A stretch of 64,000 nucleotides of DNA from Saxidomus purpurata (Eukaryota > Mollusca > Bivalvia > Venerida > Veneridae): positions 32,133,174 through 32,197,173 of the forward strand of contig JAFMSR010000005.1 of the NCBI GenBank assembly GCA_022818135.1. The letters are read 5' to 3'. The position numbers and the translations under genes are program-made. Positions 1-10,695 of the stretch are shown piece after piece. The notes under the pieces are model-generated. The model saw nothing but the letters and a program-made list of their open reading frames with translations, had not been told where the DNA came from and did no database searches. How positions within the stretch are numbered: the first letter of the stretch is position 1; the number at the start of each line of letters is the position of its first letter.

Positions 1-180
1 AGCAAGCAGGGTTATGCTTCAAGCCTATTTCAACAGACACTACCTAAGCAACTTTTTGCAACAGGTATAAGCAAGGAAGATTTATGCCAGGCACTAGCAA
101 ACATTTTAGCTTATTGCAACAGGCACTAGCAAATAAACTTAATGTGACAGGCACCAGCAAACAAACTCTATATGCAACTT
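1..180. repeat. Degenerate ~32 bp tandem repeat at window edge
   Basis: The words CAGGCACTAGCAAA, CAGGCACTAGCAAATAAAC and CAGGCACCAGCAAACAAAC recur every 30-40 bases, separated by TATGCAAC or TTGCAAC. The copies are diverged, and the array probably continues left of the window. Confidence 0.55.
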
Positions 181-1633
181 GAAACTAGTTCTAAATTATT
201 GCATAGAAATATGCACTAAGAGCCTTTTCACAAGTCAAACTATGAAGACATTTTGTAGACATTTGTAATGCTTTCCCTAAAAGCTGTACTGATCAAATAA
301 GATAAGAAAGTCTCATGGGTGCTTATTTTCAGTTTGTCTCTGACAATTTATGCTACCCAAGCAAATGTTTTAACACAAGACATCTTATACAAAATGTGTT
401 AACGTGATTTTGGTCTCATTTAACAGGCTTCTTTCTGACATAATTCAATTCTAATTTTAGACTGCCTTACTTAGAATATCGAGGGTGAACTTGATTTTCG
501 GCAAATATATTCCATTAATTTTGATCACAACGTAAGTCAAGGAAATGCAGTATAATATGGTGGTTTTTTAGTTGGCATTTTATGTAAATACAGCATTGCA
601 TCTTTATCCTTCCCTTCATACGCTATATTGTCTCATGCATAAGCAAAACTACAGCAAACAAATTCTTTTATGCAAAGATTATGCAAATGCCACCTTATAT
701 TTTGCAAGCATCACTTTGCAGAAACTGGAAATGGCACTGTGCCTGGAGAAAACCACTGTATTTTATGTATTCAGTAGCAAGGCAAATTACTAACATTATT
801 TAAATAGATAATTAAAATTATCAATAAAGGAATACAATTAAAGGTGTGGGATTATATTTGATCAGTGAGCTTAGCTTACTGGTAGGTTAATCACAACAAA
901 AAACCTTGATCTGAAGGCCAAAGTCTATATTCCAAGACGTTCCTAACAAACAATCTTCGCACAAGATACTATGTTTTTTCTGCAGTCTTTTATTTATTTC
1001 TTTTTCAATACGCAGGAGGCAGTACTAATCTGTGAATTTCATGAAACAAAGTAAGACTACAGACAGTCATCTATGCCATGTCAGGTCAAACTCTTAATTA
1101 TCAACGTGAAACAAAATATGTCTCCCCACTTTTTTCGAACTTCCAAAAGGATATTACTGAAAAGACAATAATGCAGCATAATTCATATTACGCACAAAAA
1201 GGTCAATAAACACCAAGCGTATGAAAATTATTGGTCCAAATTGGCTGGAATCAATACTATTAAGCCTTATGAGAGAAAACTCCGGATCCTCGCTTCCATT
1301 AATAAAAGTCTCACGAGACCAACCGGCCATAATAATCAGAGGTCGCATTTATATACAATCATAATCGGTATCTGCTTCACTGAAAAACACAACAATCAAG
1401 GAAAGGGCGAAATGGATATAAATTATATGCCCTAACTAAACATTATTGTATCTCACGAAACATCTTTTCTTCAAGGAATAGAGGCCCGCAATCATGCTCA
1501 AGAGTTTTAGCAGGAATTTAAAGTTTTCAGTTCTATAAGGATCCTTTTCTGTAGAGAGATATTTTTTTTCATTGACAAACCTTACACATGAAGATATACA
1601 GCTAACTCTTACTCAGAGGTCTATCTTAGCATC
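181..1633. other. No recognisable feature
   Basis: AT-rich, apparently low-copy sequence. The longest open frame is 73 codons at 572-793 (+) with no family resemblance and no clear splice context. Confidence 0.6.
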
Positions 1634-1790
1634 CAGTGTAGATCATGATTAACCTGTAAATCTCTGAAGTCTGATCATGATCTGCACTGTAGTCTATTTA
1701 ATCAGCAAACCTTAAAATAGCAACCCTTTCAACAATTAATGGTGCTGTTCCAAATGAAAGTAAGACCAGTCCACTTTAGAAATTGAATAC
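1634..1790 (-). repeat. GATC-hairpin dispersed element, copy 1
   Basis: Reverse-oriented copy. It opens with an imperfect palindrome (GTGTAGATCATGATTAACCT facing TCTGATCATGATCTGCACTG) and continues through AACCCTTTCAACAATTAATG to ACCAGTCCACTTTA. The same order of blocks is seen near 4.4, 10.6 and 30.4 kb, so this is a dispersed family. No protein is encoded, and no target duplication is evident at this copy. Confidence 0.7.
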
Positions 1791-1965
1791 CGTACTCTTA
1801 AAGGGCTAATACAATGCTATAATATACCAAAATTGTAACTGAAAATGAGTAACAACTCAAATTAGTCTCTGCAACATTAAATTGTGAAATGAATAAAACA
1901 CATCGCAATTACCAGTTCATATATATCTATATCCATGTGACCAAAGTACAGCCCATAATTATACA

Positions 1966-2130
1966 GTAAATCAAAATTAAGCGACATTATACGCTGACAA
2001 TCACCCCGAAGGCAGGATAATTTCCTTCCAACGAGGCAATTTCATTAGACGATATGAAAGAAAAAACTACTTGCTACCTTATACCCATCATGATTGCAGT
2101 CCAGAAGACAAGTAAATTATTCGAAACGTA
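1966..2130. repeat. Diverged direct duplication, copy 1
   Basis: The run GTAAATCAAAATTAA, then TATACGCTG, AATCACC, AATTTCCTTCCAA and CAGAAGACAA, reappears in the same order at 2956-3090. The two copies lie about 990 bp apart and bracket the CCATGG-rich cluster. It is either an old local duplication or two copies of a dispersed element. Confidence 0.5.
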
Positions 2131-2394
2131 ATTACGGCTTTCTCGATAAAAGTCGCAGCAATTTCTAAGAGAATAATGCTCATTATGCAACACTATGACA
2201 GGATAATTATGCGGGAATGCGCCACTTCTAACAAACCTGCCATTCATGTGTTTTTCTGATAATGAAGTTTTCATCTTTTTTCTAGCTCAAACAACTAATT
2301 GAAATTTATGCCAGCTTAAATACGTCTCCAAGAATTCCATCAGGAGTTTTGATAGTTCTCTTTTTCCCCAAAATTTCCTTGACTGGTTCCTCCC

Positions 2395-2830
2395 CTGCAA
2401 AATATGACCAACCATGGTCAACCATTGTCATCATGGTCATTAACCATGGTCAGCAATGGATCAGCTACAATAAACTTGTGGTAAACCGTGATAAATTTAA
2501 TTTGACCATGGTCAACCATGATTGAATACGTTCACTATCAGATTGACAATGGTTGACCATGCTGAATTTATGTTTGACCTTGGTCAACCATGGTTGGATA
2601 TAGCCACTATCAGATTGACTCATAATATAATGTTTTGACCATTGTGAACCATGGTTGATCAAAACTATTAGTCAAACAATATCCTGCATCGCATCACTTG
2701 TCAGAGAGATTGTTAACCATGGTCAACAGTGGACTATTTGACTGTGACTATTTGACCATCTACAACCATGGTTGTCTATAGTCCATAGTCAACTATGGTT
2801 CATCATTATTGTAAATCAAACAATATAGTA
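2395..2830. repeat. Self-complementary CCATGG-rich satellite cluster
   Basis: GACCATGGTCAACCATGG-type words occur in both orientations throughout. Two adjoining units (about 2500-2570 and 2571-2640) share the order TTTGACC(A/T)TGGTCAACCAT, then CACTATCAGATTGAC, giving a unit near 70 bp. Most units contain the dyad TTGACCATGGTCAA, so a single strand could fold into many alternative hairpins. The 65-codon frame read from it on the minus strand is repeat-derived. Confidence 0.7.
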
Positions 2831-2955
2831 AGGTTTTTGTCAGGATATTGTAATTCAATAAAATATCATTTTACTCTCAGATTTAATTAGTAAAATGCAT
2901 AGTTTATTTACGAAGGCAATTTTTCATATCGCCATTTCTAAATTACAAAATCATG

Positions 2956-3090
2956 GTCGGTAAATCAAAATTAAACAACAATATACGCTGGAAATCACCT
3001 CAAAACTGATAAGACAATTTCTTTCCAAAAAGACCCAACCTCGTACCATATTATGTGGTACAGAAGACAATTACATAGTAATGTCACCCT
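2956..3090. repeat. Diverged direct duplication, copy 2
   Basis: Partner of 1966-2130: GTAAATCAAAATTAAAC, TATACGCTGG, AATCACC and TTTCTTTCCAA occur in the same order and spacing, with several small indels. No target duplication was seen at either copy. Confidence 0.5.
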
Positions 3091-3184
3091 TCAAAACAAA
3101 ACAAGGACAAATTGATTTTAGAAGTGTTGATCATCACATGGTCTCTTAATCTGGTTGAAATTACATATTCTGTTATTGTTCATT

Positions 3185-3427
3185 TGTTGCAGGAGTTAAA
3201 CATCTGTTCAAACCATGTTTTTGGTCATTTAAACAGGGGCCCAGTAGTTTACCTAACAATCCATTCTGGGAAGAACCAGTACTAGACTCCTGCCCTATGT
3301 AAGAAACCCCAAACTGTCTCAGATAAACAGACATTGTCAGAAGCAGGGCTCAAACCCATGGCCCTCAATCTATGAGAGGTTACAGTGATTTTAAGTCAGC
3401 AACTCTAATCACTCGACTACGGAAGCA
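3185..3427 (-). mobile_element. tRNA-Leu-derived SINE
   Basis: On the minus strand the head reads as a tRNA: an A-box-like TAGTCGAGTGATTAGAG (rc of about 3405-3419), an anticodon loop CTTAAAA with TAA at 3391-3393, a long variable arm typical of type II tRNAs, and a B box GGGTTTGAGCCC (rc of 3346-3357). A body of about 130 bp follows, with blocks CTGAGACAGTTTG, GTTTCTTA and TACTGGTTCTTCCCAG, ending in a CAACAAATG tail. The body and tail recur at 47.4, 60.7 and 63.2 kb. Pol III retroposition follows from the family; the source tRNA is inferred from the TAA loop and variable arm. Confidence 0.8.
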
Positions 3428-4356
3428 GACAATCTATTATTGTTGTCAGAGAGACTGACAGATGTAGGAACAGATATACAGATGAGTCTTAAGAGTTAGA
3501 AAATCCTGCTTGAACCCCAGGTTTTGATCATCTTATAACAGGCTAGGACAGTCTTGATAAATGTTAATTTAGAAATCAAGGCACATCTATAAATGATGGA
3601 AAAATTACCGACTTTTATAAATGCAATTTCTTTCACCACAGTTATTTCAGCTAAAAGATATCATTAGTGTGTTAACTTTGACAGATCTGAGAACACCCGT
3701 CCAATTATAGCCCTGAACATTCTGCTCTTTAGCCCATGAAATAGTATGTCTTATCCAACCAGTTTGAACAAGCATTCTAATTGGTCTGGGAATGCAACGA
3801 CACACCGTAATTTCATGCATTTTCACTCTCCGGGATGGAGATGTTTTGGGGTGAGATGCTTTGGCTGCATGTCACTGTCTTTATCAGTTTTCAGTCAAAT
3901 TCGTTCTGCTCAGACGTAATGGTGCTAATCGAGTTAGAAGATAAATAACTATTCTGGGACTTATCAAAGTCTTCTTTCATTTCTGAAAATGATTATTTTG
4001 AAAGTGTTATCTCTACATTGTTCAGACGTTTTGCTAAATTATTAAAAGATTTATGTAAATATCAGATTGCAATCCTTCAATTTTCTAATTTCCTTCTGAG
4101 TTATTTTTTTTTTAAATCAAGTCCTCTGAAATTGGTTCAGCTTGGTGCCTAAGAGATTAAAACTATATTAAATGCAAATAAACATAGGCTAATAACTGAT
4201 TTAAAATGCTGGGTTACCAAGAATTTCATCAAACAAAGACACGTCAGAGAAGAGTCTGCATGGTACTTATAAGTAAGGCTTCAAAGGTGTCTTGCAAGGC
4301 GGATATAATATAGCGCCTAAAGGCTAACCCTGCTGTCAGCAAATAATTCAACCTTT
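3428..4356. other. No recognisable feature
   Basis: Nothing beyond a T-run near 4107. No frame of note. Confidence 0.6.
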
Positions 4357-4520
4357 GTGACCAGTACAGATCATGATCAGCCTGCATATCCACTAAGTCT
4401 GAACATATAATTCAGAGATTTGCACTTTTTCTATTGAAACAATAAATTTTAATGAACAACCCTTTGAACGATTCATGGTTTTGTCCAAATTGAAAGAAAG
4501 GAGAAGTCCATTTTAAAATT
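4357..4520 (-). repeat. GATC-hairpin dispersed element, copy 2
   Basis: Reverse-oriented: ACCAGTACAGATCATGATCA, a weaker second hairpin arm, then AACCCTTTGAACGATTCATG, GTCCAAATTGAAAGA and AGTCCATTTTA. Block order matches the other copies. The second half of the palindrome is mostly lost (TCTGAACATATAATTCAGAG). Confidence 0.7.
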
Positions 4521-4885
4521 TAGGAAGGTAAGGTTTAAAGTCATTATTACAGTACCAGCCAAATAAATTTTGTAAAAACGTTTGATTAACAACAGAAACC
4601 TCTGGAAATACATGGAAACGGAAGTTGAATAATCAAAGATTGATGCTCTTGCTTCATTAACTGAGCCCTGAAGACATTTTTATAGAATTGAATAATGACA
4701 AAAAAGACAAGGCCTTCAGCTACAAGCAATAAACTCCAGATTTTCTCTGTAATTTTGTGAAAATGCAAGTGTCACAATTTCCTGTTTTATCTATCAAAAG
4801 GACCATACACTCATCTTGTTTTCAAATTAATGTGGGAAAGATCAAGTATAATCTTCTGTCTAATACAATTTCCCTTTAAATATCT
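4521..4885. other. No recognisable feature
   Basis: A 60-codon minus-strand frame at 4586-4768 is not recognised and is treated as chance. Confidence 0.55.
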
Positions 4886-4975
4886 AAAATGGACTTGTCT
4901 ATCTTAAAATTTGGACAGCACTATATTTTACGAAGTGGATAGTTAACAGTGCAGATCATGATCAGAGTGCAAAAC
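4886..4975 (+). repeat. GATC-hairpin dispersed element, copy 3 (partial)
   Basis: Forward-oriented: TATCTAAAATGGACTTGTC, TTTGGACAGCACTAT and AACAGTGCAGATCATGATCA, then truncated after the first hairpin arm. Confidence 0.7.
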
Positions 4976-6184
4976 AGCACTGAAGGGGTCTAGCAGACCA
5001 TAACTGAGACCCAAACACGCCCACAAAGCAGATTGTCAATCCATTCTGTAAATCACATCCACTGGTGAAACAGTAGTGGAATGGAACAGTCATAACTATA
5101 CCATGATGTACAAAGAATTGAACATTCTAAGCTTAGTCAATATAGAAACAATTCTTCTGCCTTAATAACACTCTAAGACTAAATGTGACAGTTTTCCATG
5201 TTCACCAGACGCAATGTGTGACAGGTGACATCCAATTTAACAGACAGTAAGCTTTAAATAATCTATCTTGTTAAGCTGGAAGAACAGAATCAGTTTAAAA
5301 TCTGTGAAACACTCGATCAATAATCAATTTTAACTTCATTAAAATTTAAGTCATTTACGACTTTTGTTATCTGCTAAGTCTGCCCTTTTCTCTTCTTCCC
5401 CCTAGAGTTATTTTCTCTGACAAAAGTTGAGCGGATATTAATCAATGTGCAGCATTGCTGCTGATCTGTCTTCCAAAAGAGGAAGTCTCCTGATGTTGTA
5501 CAAGTGCTTTAAGGTAAACTTTTCCCTAGGCGAAGTAGTATGAAAGTAACGGGAAACAAGTTGTAGCATTCCAGAAGTTCCTTCTAGGGCACATCTGTCT
5601 ATATATATATTATTGAAGTACAAAATATGACAGTCTTAGCAAATTTGATTGATAACGTCTACAATTTTGTTAATACTCCACGCACCTGTGACTATGTCAC
5701 ACTAGATCTGCTTTGATATGGTGACATGATAATATCGCACCAATACTTCGAGCAACAATACTAGCAAAAAATTACTGGCAATGCAAAAATCAAATGTTGG
5801 GCGATTTCTGTAAGTCCTACGTGCAGTAGCTTACCCAGTGAAGTTACTGCCACATAAAGGCCATATGAAGGGAAGTAACCACAGTTACGTAAAAATATAG
5901 CATGTATGGAAAAGAACAGCTATTGGTTGTTAGTTGATTCCATCCAATCAGAAGAATGCTTTTTCAATATCACAACATTTAACTTATAATGGAAACACAT
6001 TGAAAAACAGCTTCCGGGATGCATTGTTTAGCCAAGTGTGTCTGTACAATTCTAACTGTTCCTTCCTGGAAAGAAACAATAACATGCATTTACTGTGACA
6101 GCAAGGTTGAAATAACTAAATACTACTGAAGGAAGTGCATGAATCTGGCAAAAAAGTTTTAGTTCTAAAAAACCAGTATTTTCC
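4976..6184. other. No recognisable feature
   Basis: A short TATATATAT run lies near 5602. A 61-codon minus-strand frame at 5438-5623 is unremarkable. Confidence 0.55.
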
Positions 6185-6285
6185 GAAACTTAAATGGTTT
6201 AACATTAAATGTATCAGACCAAAAAACATTTAAATGTATTTGGCCAAAAACATTTAAAGGTACGTGGCCAAACAACAATAATTAA
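6185..6285. repeat. Short minisatellite, ~27 bp unit, about 3 copies
   Basis: ACATTAAATGTATCAGACCA, ACATTTAAATGTATTTGGCC and ACATTTAAAGGTACGTGGCC follow one another directly. Confidence 0.6.
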
Positions 6286-6906
6286 ACTGAAATAACAACA
6301 GTTCTCTATCTCATTGTGTTTTTAATACTGTTTCAAGTCACTTGTAAGCCTGCTTTATTACAAACTCTCACAATAACAATTTATAAAAGTGGGGGAAAAG
6401 AATCACAATTCCCTATAAAATATCACTCTAGGGACAAATAAGCCTGGTATATCAACGCTGAGCACAATCTAAAGATATTAATGCAAACTCAAAACTTTCC
6501 TAACCCCGTTTTCTTACCATTACAAATGTGTAGGGAGAAGTGACATGACTATTTAGAGATAATTTCATATGTAAATATTAACAACTTAATATTTTAAACA
6601 TTTTGTCAACTAATTGTTTGACTTCACTTTGTCTCCACACATGTTTATACCATTAACTGACAGCATTAAATTCTGTTTATAACAGAAAGCCATTTGCTTG
6701 GTCGATTATTTATTTCGTGCACTATTACTTATACCCGGTACTGATAAATTTTCCACATGTAACCAAATTCAATTTATAACAATGTTTCAGCATAAATTGT
6801 AATATGACTTTTTAATAAACAAATGCAAACTTGCAAAAATATCGGCGAAGATTAATGAGTCACAAGTAAAACAAAATACTTAGAAGCTGAAAGTATATCA
6901 TATTTA
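6286..6906. other. No recognisable feature
   Basis: AT-rich spacer between the short minisatellite and the inverted-repeat element. Confidence 0.55.
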
Positions 6907-7080
6907 GGAAACAGATTTCACTTTTGAGTGATATACCGGTTAGTATATCACTGTGGGGAGTGTTAATGCGTAGTAATCTTATCACGAAGGCCAAAGGCCT
7001 GAGTGATTAATTATGAAGCATTTACACTACACACAGTGATATAATAACCGGTATATCAATCAAAAATAAAATCTTTTTCC
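6907..7080. mobile_element. 174 bp inverted-repeat MITE
   Basis: The left end GGAAACAGATTTCACTTTTG continues into GAGTGATATACCGGTTA. The complement of the right end reads GGAAAAAGATTTTATTTTTG, then ATTGATATACCGGTTA, so the arms pair over about 75 bases. The centre is another small dyad, AGGCCAAAGGCCT. Half of a second copy lies at 57021-57117. There is no room for a transposase. The superfamily is not clear because no target duplication is convincing. Confidence 0.8.
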
Positions 7081-7783
7081 ATACTAACACGTTAATTTAA
7101 ACAAACAAATGCTCGATGAGGTACTATTTGCTGCGCTGTCTTGAAACTTGTAGTTTTCCGTGCATTCCTTGCATTTCATGAAATTTTGGCTGTTCTTTTT
7201 TAATCCTCAAATAAAATGCTTCGTCTTATTTTTATTGTTTCTTATAATGCTGGCGATACCAGAAGTGTAGAAAATTTTACTATGCTTTGTTTTACATCAC
7301 ATGAATTTCTTCACAACAATACTGATCAAAGCGTATCAGCGCATACAAGCTTGTAGATGTGTTGTGAAAATTACGCGGGAGGGAATTTCAGCAGTCAAAA
7401 ATAGTTCCAGGTGCCTAGCGTGATATACTTGGTAAGTTTATCAAGCTAAAATCCTTCTTGCCTATATAGTAGAAATTTTCAATAGTGTTAGAATGTAAAA
7501 TATATCATAGTTATGTCAATCTATAGAGTTACTCCATTCTATATGAAGAGCTCTTGGAATCAGTATGTGCATTAATTTAATGATGTCATACCAAAGGGAA
7601 GAATATTACAGTGAAAGCAATCCTAAGGTCTTAAAAGCATTTATGGTTGTTTTGTTTAAATCAGAATTAAAACTGATTAAAACATTTAACTTGTGAAAAA
7701 CATTTGAACATTATCTTGTAAAATACTTTATTTTTAGGATTGTGGAAATCATATTCATATATGCTTTGAAAAGTATAATAAAA
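7081..7783. other. No recognisable feature
   Basis: Spacer before the first pearl-like element. The 82-codon minus-strand frame at 7667-7915 runs into that element's head and is not a gene. Confidence 0.55.
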
Positions 7784-8690
7784 ACAAGAGCTGTCCCTAA
7801 CAAGTGACGAATGCCCCCGAAAGAGGTGTCTCACAGTCTTTGTCCTCTCCATGAGCTCAATAAATGTGCTGTGTAATTTTAAAATCCTTCTATGCATGAC
7901 AGAGTTACCATGCATACAGTAAAATCTAAGTGTGACCTTGACCTTTGAGGTAGGGACATGGGTCTTGCATGCGACACATCAGCTTGATGTGCTAGACATT
8001 TGTGCCAATTTATTTTAAAATCAATCAATGCATGACAAAGTTATAGTCCGGATACAAATGTATGCATATATACAGGATTTCTTTACATAAAAACTCTAAG
8101 TGTGACCTTGACCTTTGTAGTTGGGACATGGGTCTTGCACACGACACGTCGTCTTGATTGCTAGACAATTGTGCCAAGTTATTTTAAAATCCTTCAATGC
8201 ATGACAAAGTTGCAGTCCGGACACAATGTGTGCATATATGCATATATTGAGGAATCCATTACCTTCAAACTCGAAGTTTAATCTTGACCTTTGAAGTAGG
8301 GACTTACGTCTTGCACGCAACATGTCGTCTTGATGTGCTAGATTTGTGCCAAGTTATTTTAAATCCATCAATGCATGACAAAGTTACACTCCGGACACGA
8401 ATGTGAGTATATATAGAGGAATCCATTATCTTCCAACTCTAAGTTTGATCTTGACCTTTGAGGTAAAGATATACGTCTTGCACGCAACACTTCGACTTGA
8501 TGTGCTAGACATTTGTGCCAAGTTATTTTAAAATCCTTCAATGCATGACAAAGTTATAGTCTGGACACGAATGTGTAAGCAGGTACGCACAGACTGACAG
8601 GCAGATGGGCGGACGGACGGGCGGACAGATGGACGGACGGACAGACAAACTGAGCGATTTTAATATGCCACCCTTTGGGGGCATAATAAT
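7784..8690 (+). mobile_element. Pearl-like element, family A, copy 1
   Basis: A head (ACAAGAGCTGTCC, CAAGTGACGA) leads to ATGCCCCCGAA at 7811-7821. Four internal units of about 165-180 bp follow, each with (G/A)T(G/C)TTGACCTTTG-type text, GGGTCTTGCA, TGTGCTAGA, TGTGCCAAGTTATTTTAAA and AATGCATGACAAAGTTA. Next comes a GGACGGACGGAC tract (8605-8645), then GCGATTTTAATATGCCACCC and TTTGGGGGCAT at 8674-8684. The 5' motif and the 3' terminus are inverted complements with one mismatch, and the 3' end can form a stem-loop. The build matches pearl elements of bivalves and Helentron-associated non-autonomous elements. Frames inside it on both strands are repeat shadows. Confidence 0.85.
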
Positions 8691-9639
8691 AAAGAACTTA
8701 TTTCACGAGAAAGCGCAATTGTACATGCTATCTGTATCTTACTTTAAACAATTTTTTATGTTTACTGTTATGCATTATCGCAATTTACAAAACTAAATTA
8801 ATGGTCTTAGATGAACTGTGTACCATCCTTTATACCAACAGCAGTGCTCTCTAACATTCTAAATACTGGGTTACATCACTAAGCCTAACAACTGTAGACA
8901 TACCAGTAGATGTACATCAGAAAAAGCTGCAGTTATAAAATACCCTCTGAATTCTAGCCTGTTTCAATTAAAGGAGTTTGAAATACTGAGGCTGATTTCC
9001 TGAAAACTGAATACATGACTGAAGCAATCCCTAGTGTTATCAATGGGTAACTGTGTAATTATGTCATCACTGTCACAAGAATTCAACATCCCAGATAAAA
9101 CTACAAACACAATTTAATCAACAAGCTATTTTTAGCCTGTTACATCTTTCTCAATGAAACTACACGGCTTTCTTGCTTTCCCGACATTCATGGTCTGGAG
9201 AAATGACGTCAATGTCACCTATCTTATCAGCGAAAATAAAAACTGGCTAATTGTCCTAGCTCAAAATTAGAGTGCTTAAAGCTAGCCTGCAAAATCTGCC
9301 TTACACTAAATGGCTCCTATGAAAAACATTTGGCATGCAGACTTCAGTGACAAAAATCTAAAAGATTAAATTTGTTTTCTTTCTTTCAAACATTAAAGCC
9401 CTCCCCTTTTGTAAATTATGGATTTCACATTTTCCCTGTCTTTTAATTTTCATGGAAATACAGCAACAATCAATTCCATTTTCCAAATTCTGTATGATTT
9501 ACTGCATTATTAATTGCGAGTGTGTGAAATGAAACATCATGCATGCATGTTACAATTTTCATTCTTTAAATTTAACAATTTTCATATACAGGTGAACCTT
9601 TACTGTACATGTGTATTCTATATACAAATGTCTAACTGT
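8691..9639. other. No gene; one full CRE-like palindrome
   Basis: Low-copy AT-rich sequence. TGACGTCA at 9204-9211 is a perfect cAMP-response-element core, but with no promoter or gene nearby it may be chance. Confidence 0.4.
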
Positions 9640-9860
9640 CTATGGAGCCGCCATGACAAAGTGATCGCAGATTCACCTCACGATCTAAGAGCAAAGGGTT
9701 CAATCCCCACCAGTACAATAGTGGCAGTGTTCTTAGGCAAGACAGTTAATTCCACATTGGAGGTTTCAATGTTTATTTTAGGTGAAGTCTGGCAAATGGC
9801 AGTCAAGCTTCAAAGGGAAATAATCTTAGCGTTCTTATATAAATACAACAAAATACTAGC
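9640..9860 (+). mobile_element. Degenerate tRNA-derived SINE
   Basis: A B box, GGGTTCAATCCC, lies at 9696-9707. A poor A-box-like stretch lies about 35-45 bases upstream. Downstream, TTCTTAGGCAAGACAGTTAA and TTCCACATTGG (9731-9760) resemble the conserved central core of V-type SINEs; I infer this from memory of the motif. The tail ends near CAAAGGGAAATAATC. The 132-codon frame at 9514-9912 crosses the SINE and is not supported as a gene. Confidence 0.55.
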
Positions 9861-9924
9861 TAGATCGAGTGACATTCAGTTAACTGAAGAGATTCAAAAA
9901 ATGGATTTATAAACTAGATGCTTT

Positions 9925-10020
9925 TAAATGTTACAAATGGTAGGGATTTTACAAAGGAAGATAACCTGTATGTTCTTGAATATTGCAAATGTCGGGACTC
10001 TACAAAGGGAGATAATCTAA
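9925..10020. repeat. Two-copy ~50 bp direct repeat
   Basis: TTACAAATGGTAGGGATTTT then ACAAAGGAAGATAACCT is followed by TTGCAAATGTCGGGACTCT then ACAAAGGGAGATAATCT. The tail word also ends the SINE just upstream (CAAAGGGAAATAATC), suggesting tail duplication. Confidence 0.5.
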
Positions 10021-10547
10021 ATGCCCTAGGTTGCAAGTATAAGAAGTAGTATCATTAAAAAGAGGAATTAAAGTAATATACAAATGACTACAGTGTATTT
10101 CTTAAGTATGTGGGTGGCTTGATGTTTCCCTGTGGAAGTGTGGAGGAATGGCGCATTTAATAAGAATCTATGTCTAAAATACTTTAAAAAATTGCAATGC
10201 TGTCATGCGCATAAATATTGTCGACATATCAATATGTTTAGTCAGACCATTATGATATCCTTCCTCTATACATCTCTATGCAATAACTGTATAAAAACTA
10301 AGATGTATAGATATAGATTTTTTGCATTTCTGCTGAATTACAAATGAACAAAACAACGTCTGTTTTGTATATATTATACAGCCCTGACATTTAAATAACA
10401 AGAATCCAGCTATCAGTTTCTCATTTTTCTAGATCCGCTAGTAAATTCATCAGACAAAACAAATATCACTGTCATTAATTTCTATCTTAATAGTTCAGTT
10501 GAGCTCTAGATATCTAGGGCTCATTAGTTCCCATCCCCCTATATATC
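10021..10547. other. No recognisable feature
   Basis: A 71-codon frame at 10132-10347 (+) shows no family features. Confidence 0.55.
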
Positions 10548-10695
10548 TAAAATGGATTTGTCCATCTTTCAATTTGGACAGTACCATTATTTATTCAAAT
10601 AGGTGATTACTGAAACTTAAGTGAGTATAATAGACAACAGTGCAGATCATGATTAGACTGAATGGATATGCAGGCTGATCATGATCTGCACTGGT
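10548..10695 (+). repeat. GATC-hairpin dispersed element, copy 4 (best copy)
   Basis: AATGGATTTGTCCATCTTTC, AATTTGGACAGTACCATTA, a spacer, then CAGTGCAGATCATGATTAGA. A 12-15 base loop leads to CAGGCTGATCATGATCTGCA. The two arms pair almost completely (GCAGATCATGAT with ATCATGATCTGC). This copy defines the forward orientation and the length of about 150 bp. Confidence 0.75.

Noticed and set aside
9514..9912. 132-codon plus-strand frame
   Set aside because: Crosses the tRNA-derived SINE at 9640-9860; shows no domain, and its start lies in plain AT-rich sequence.
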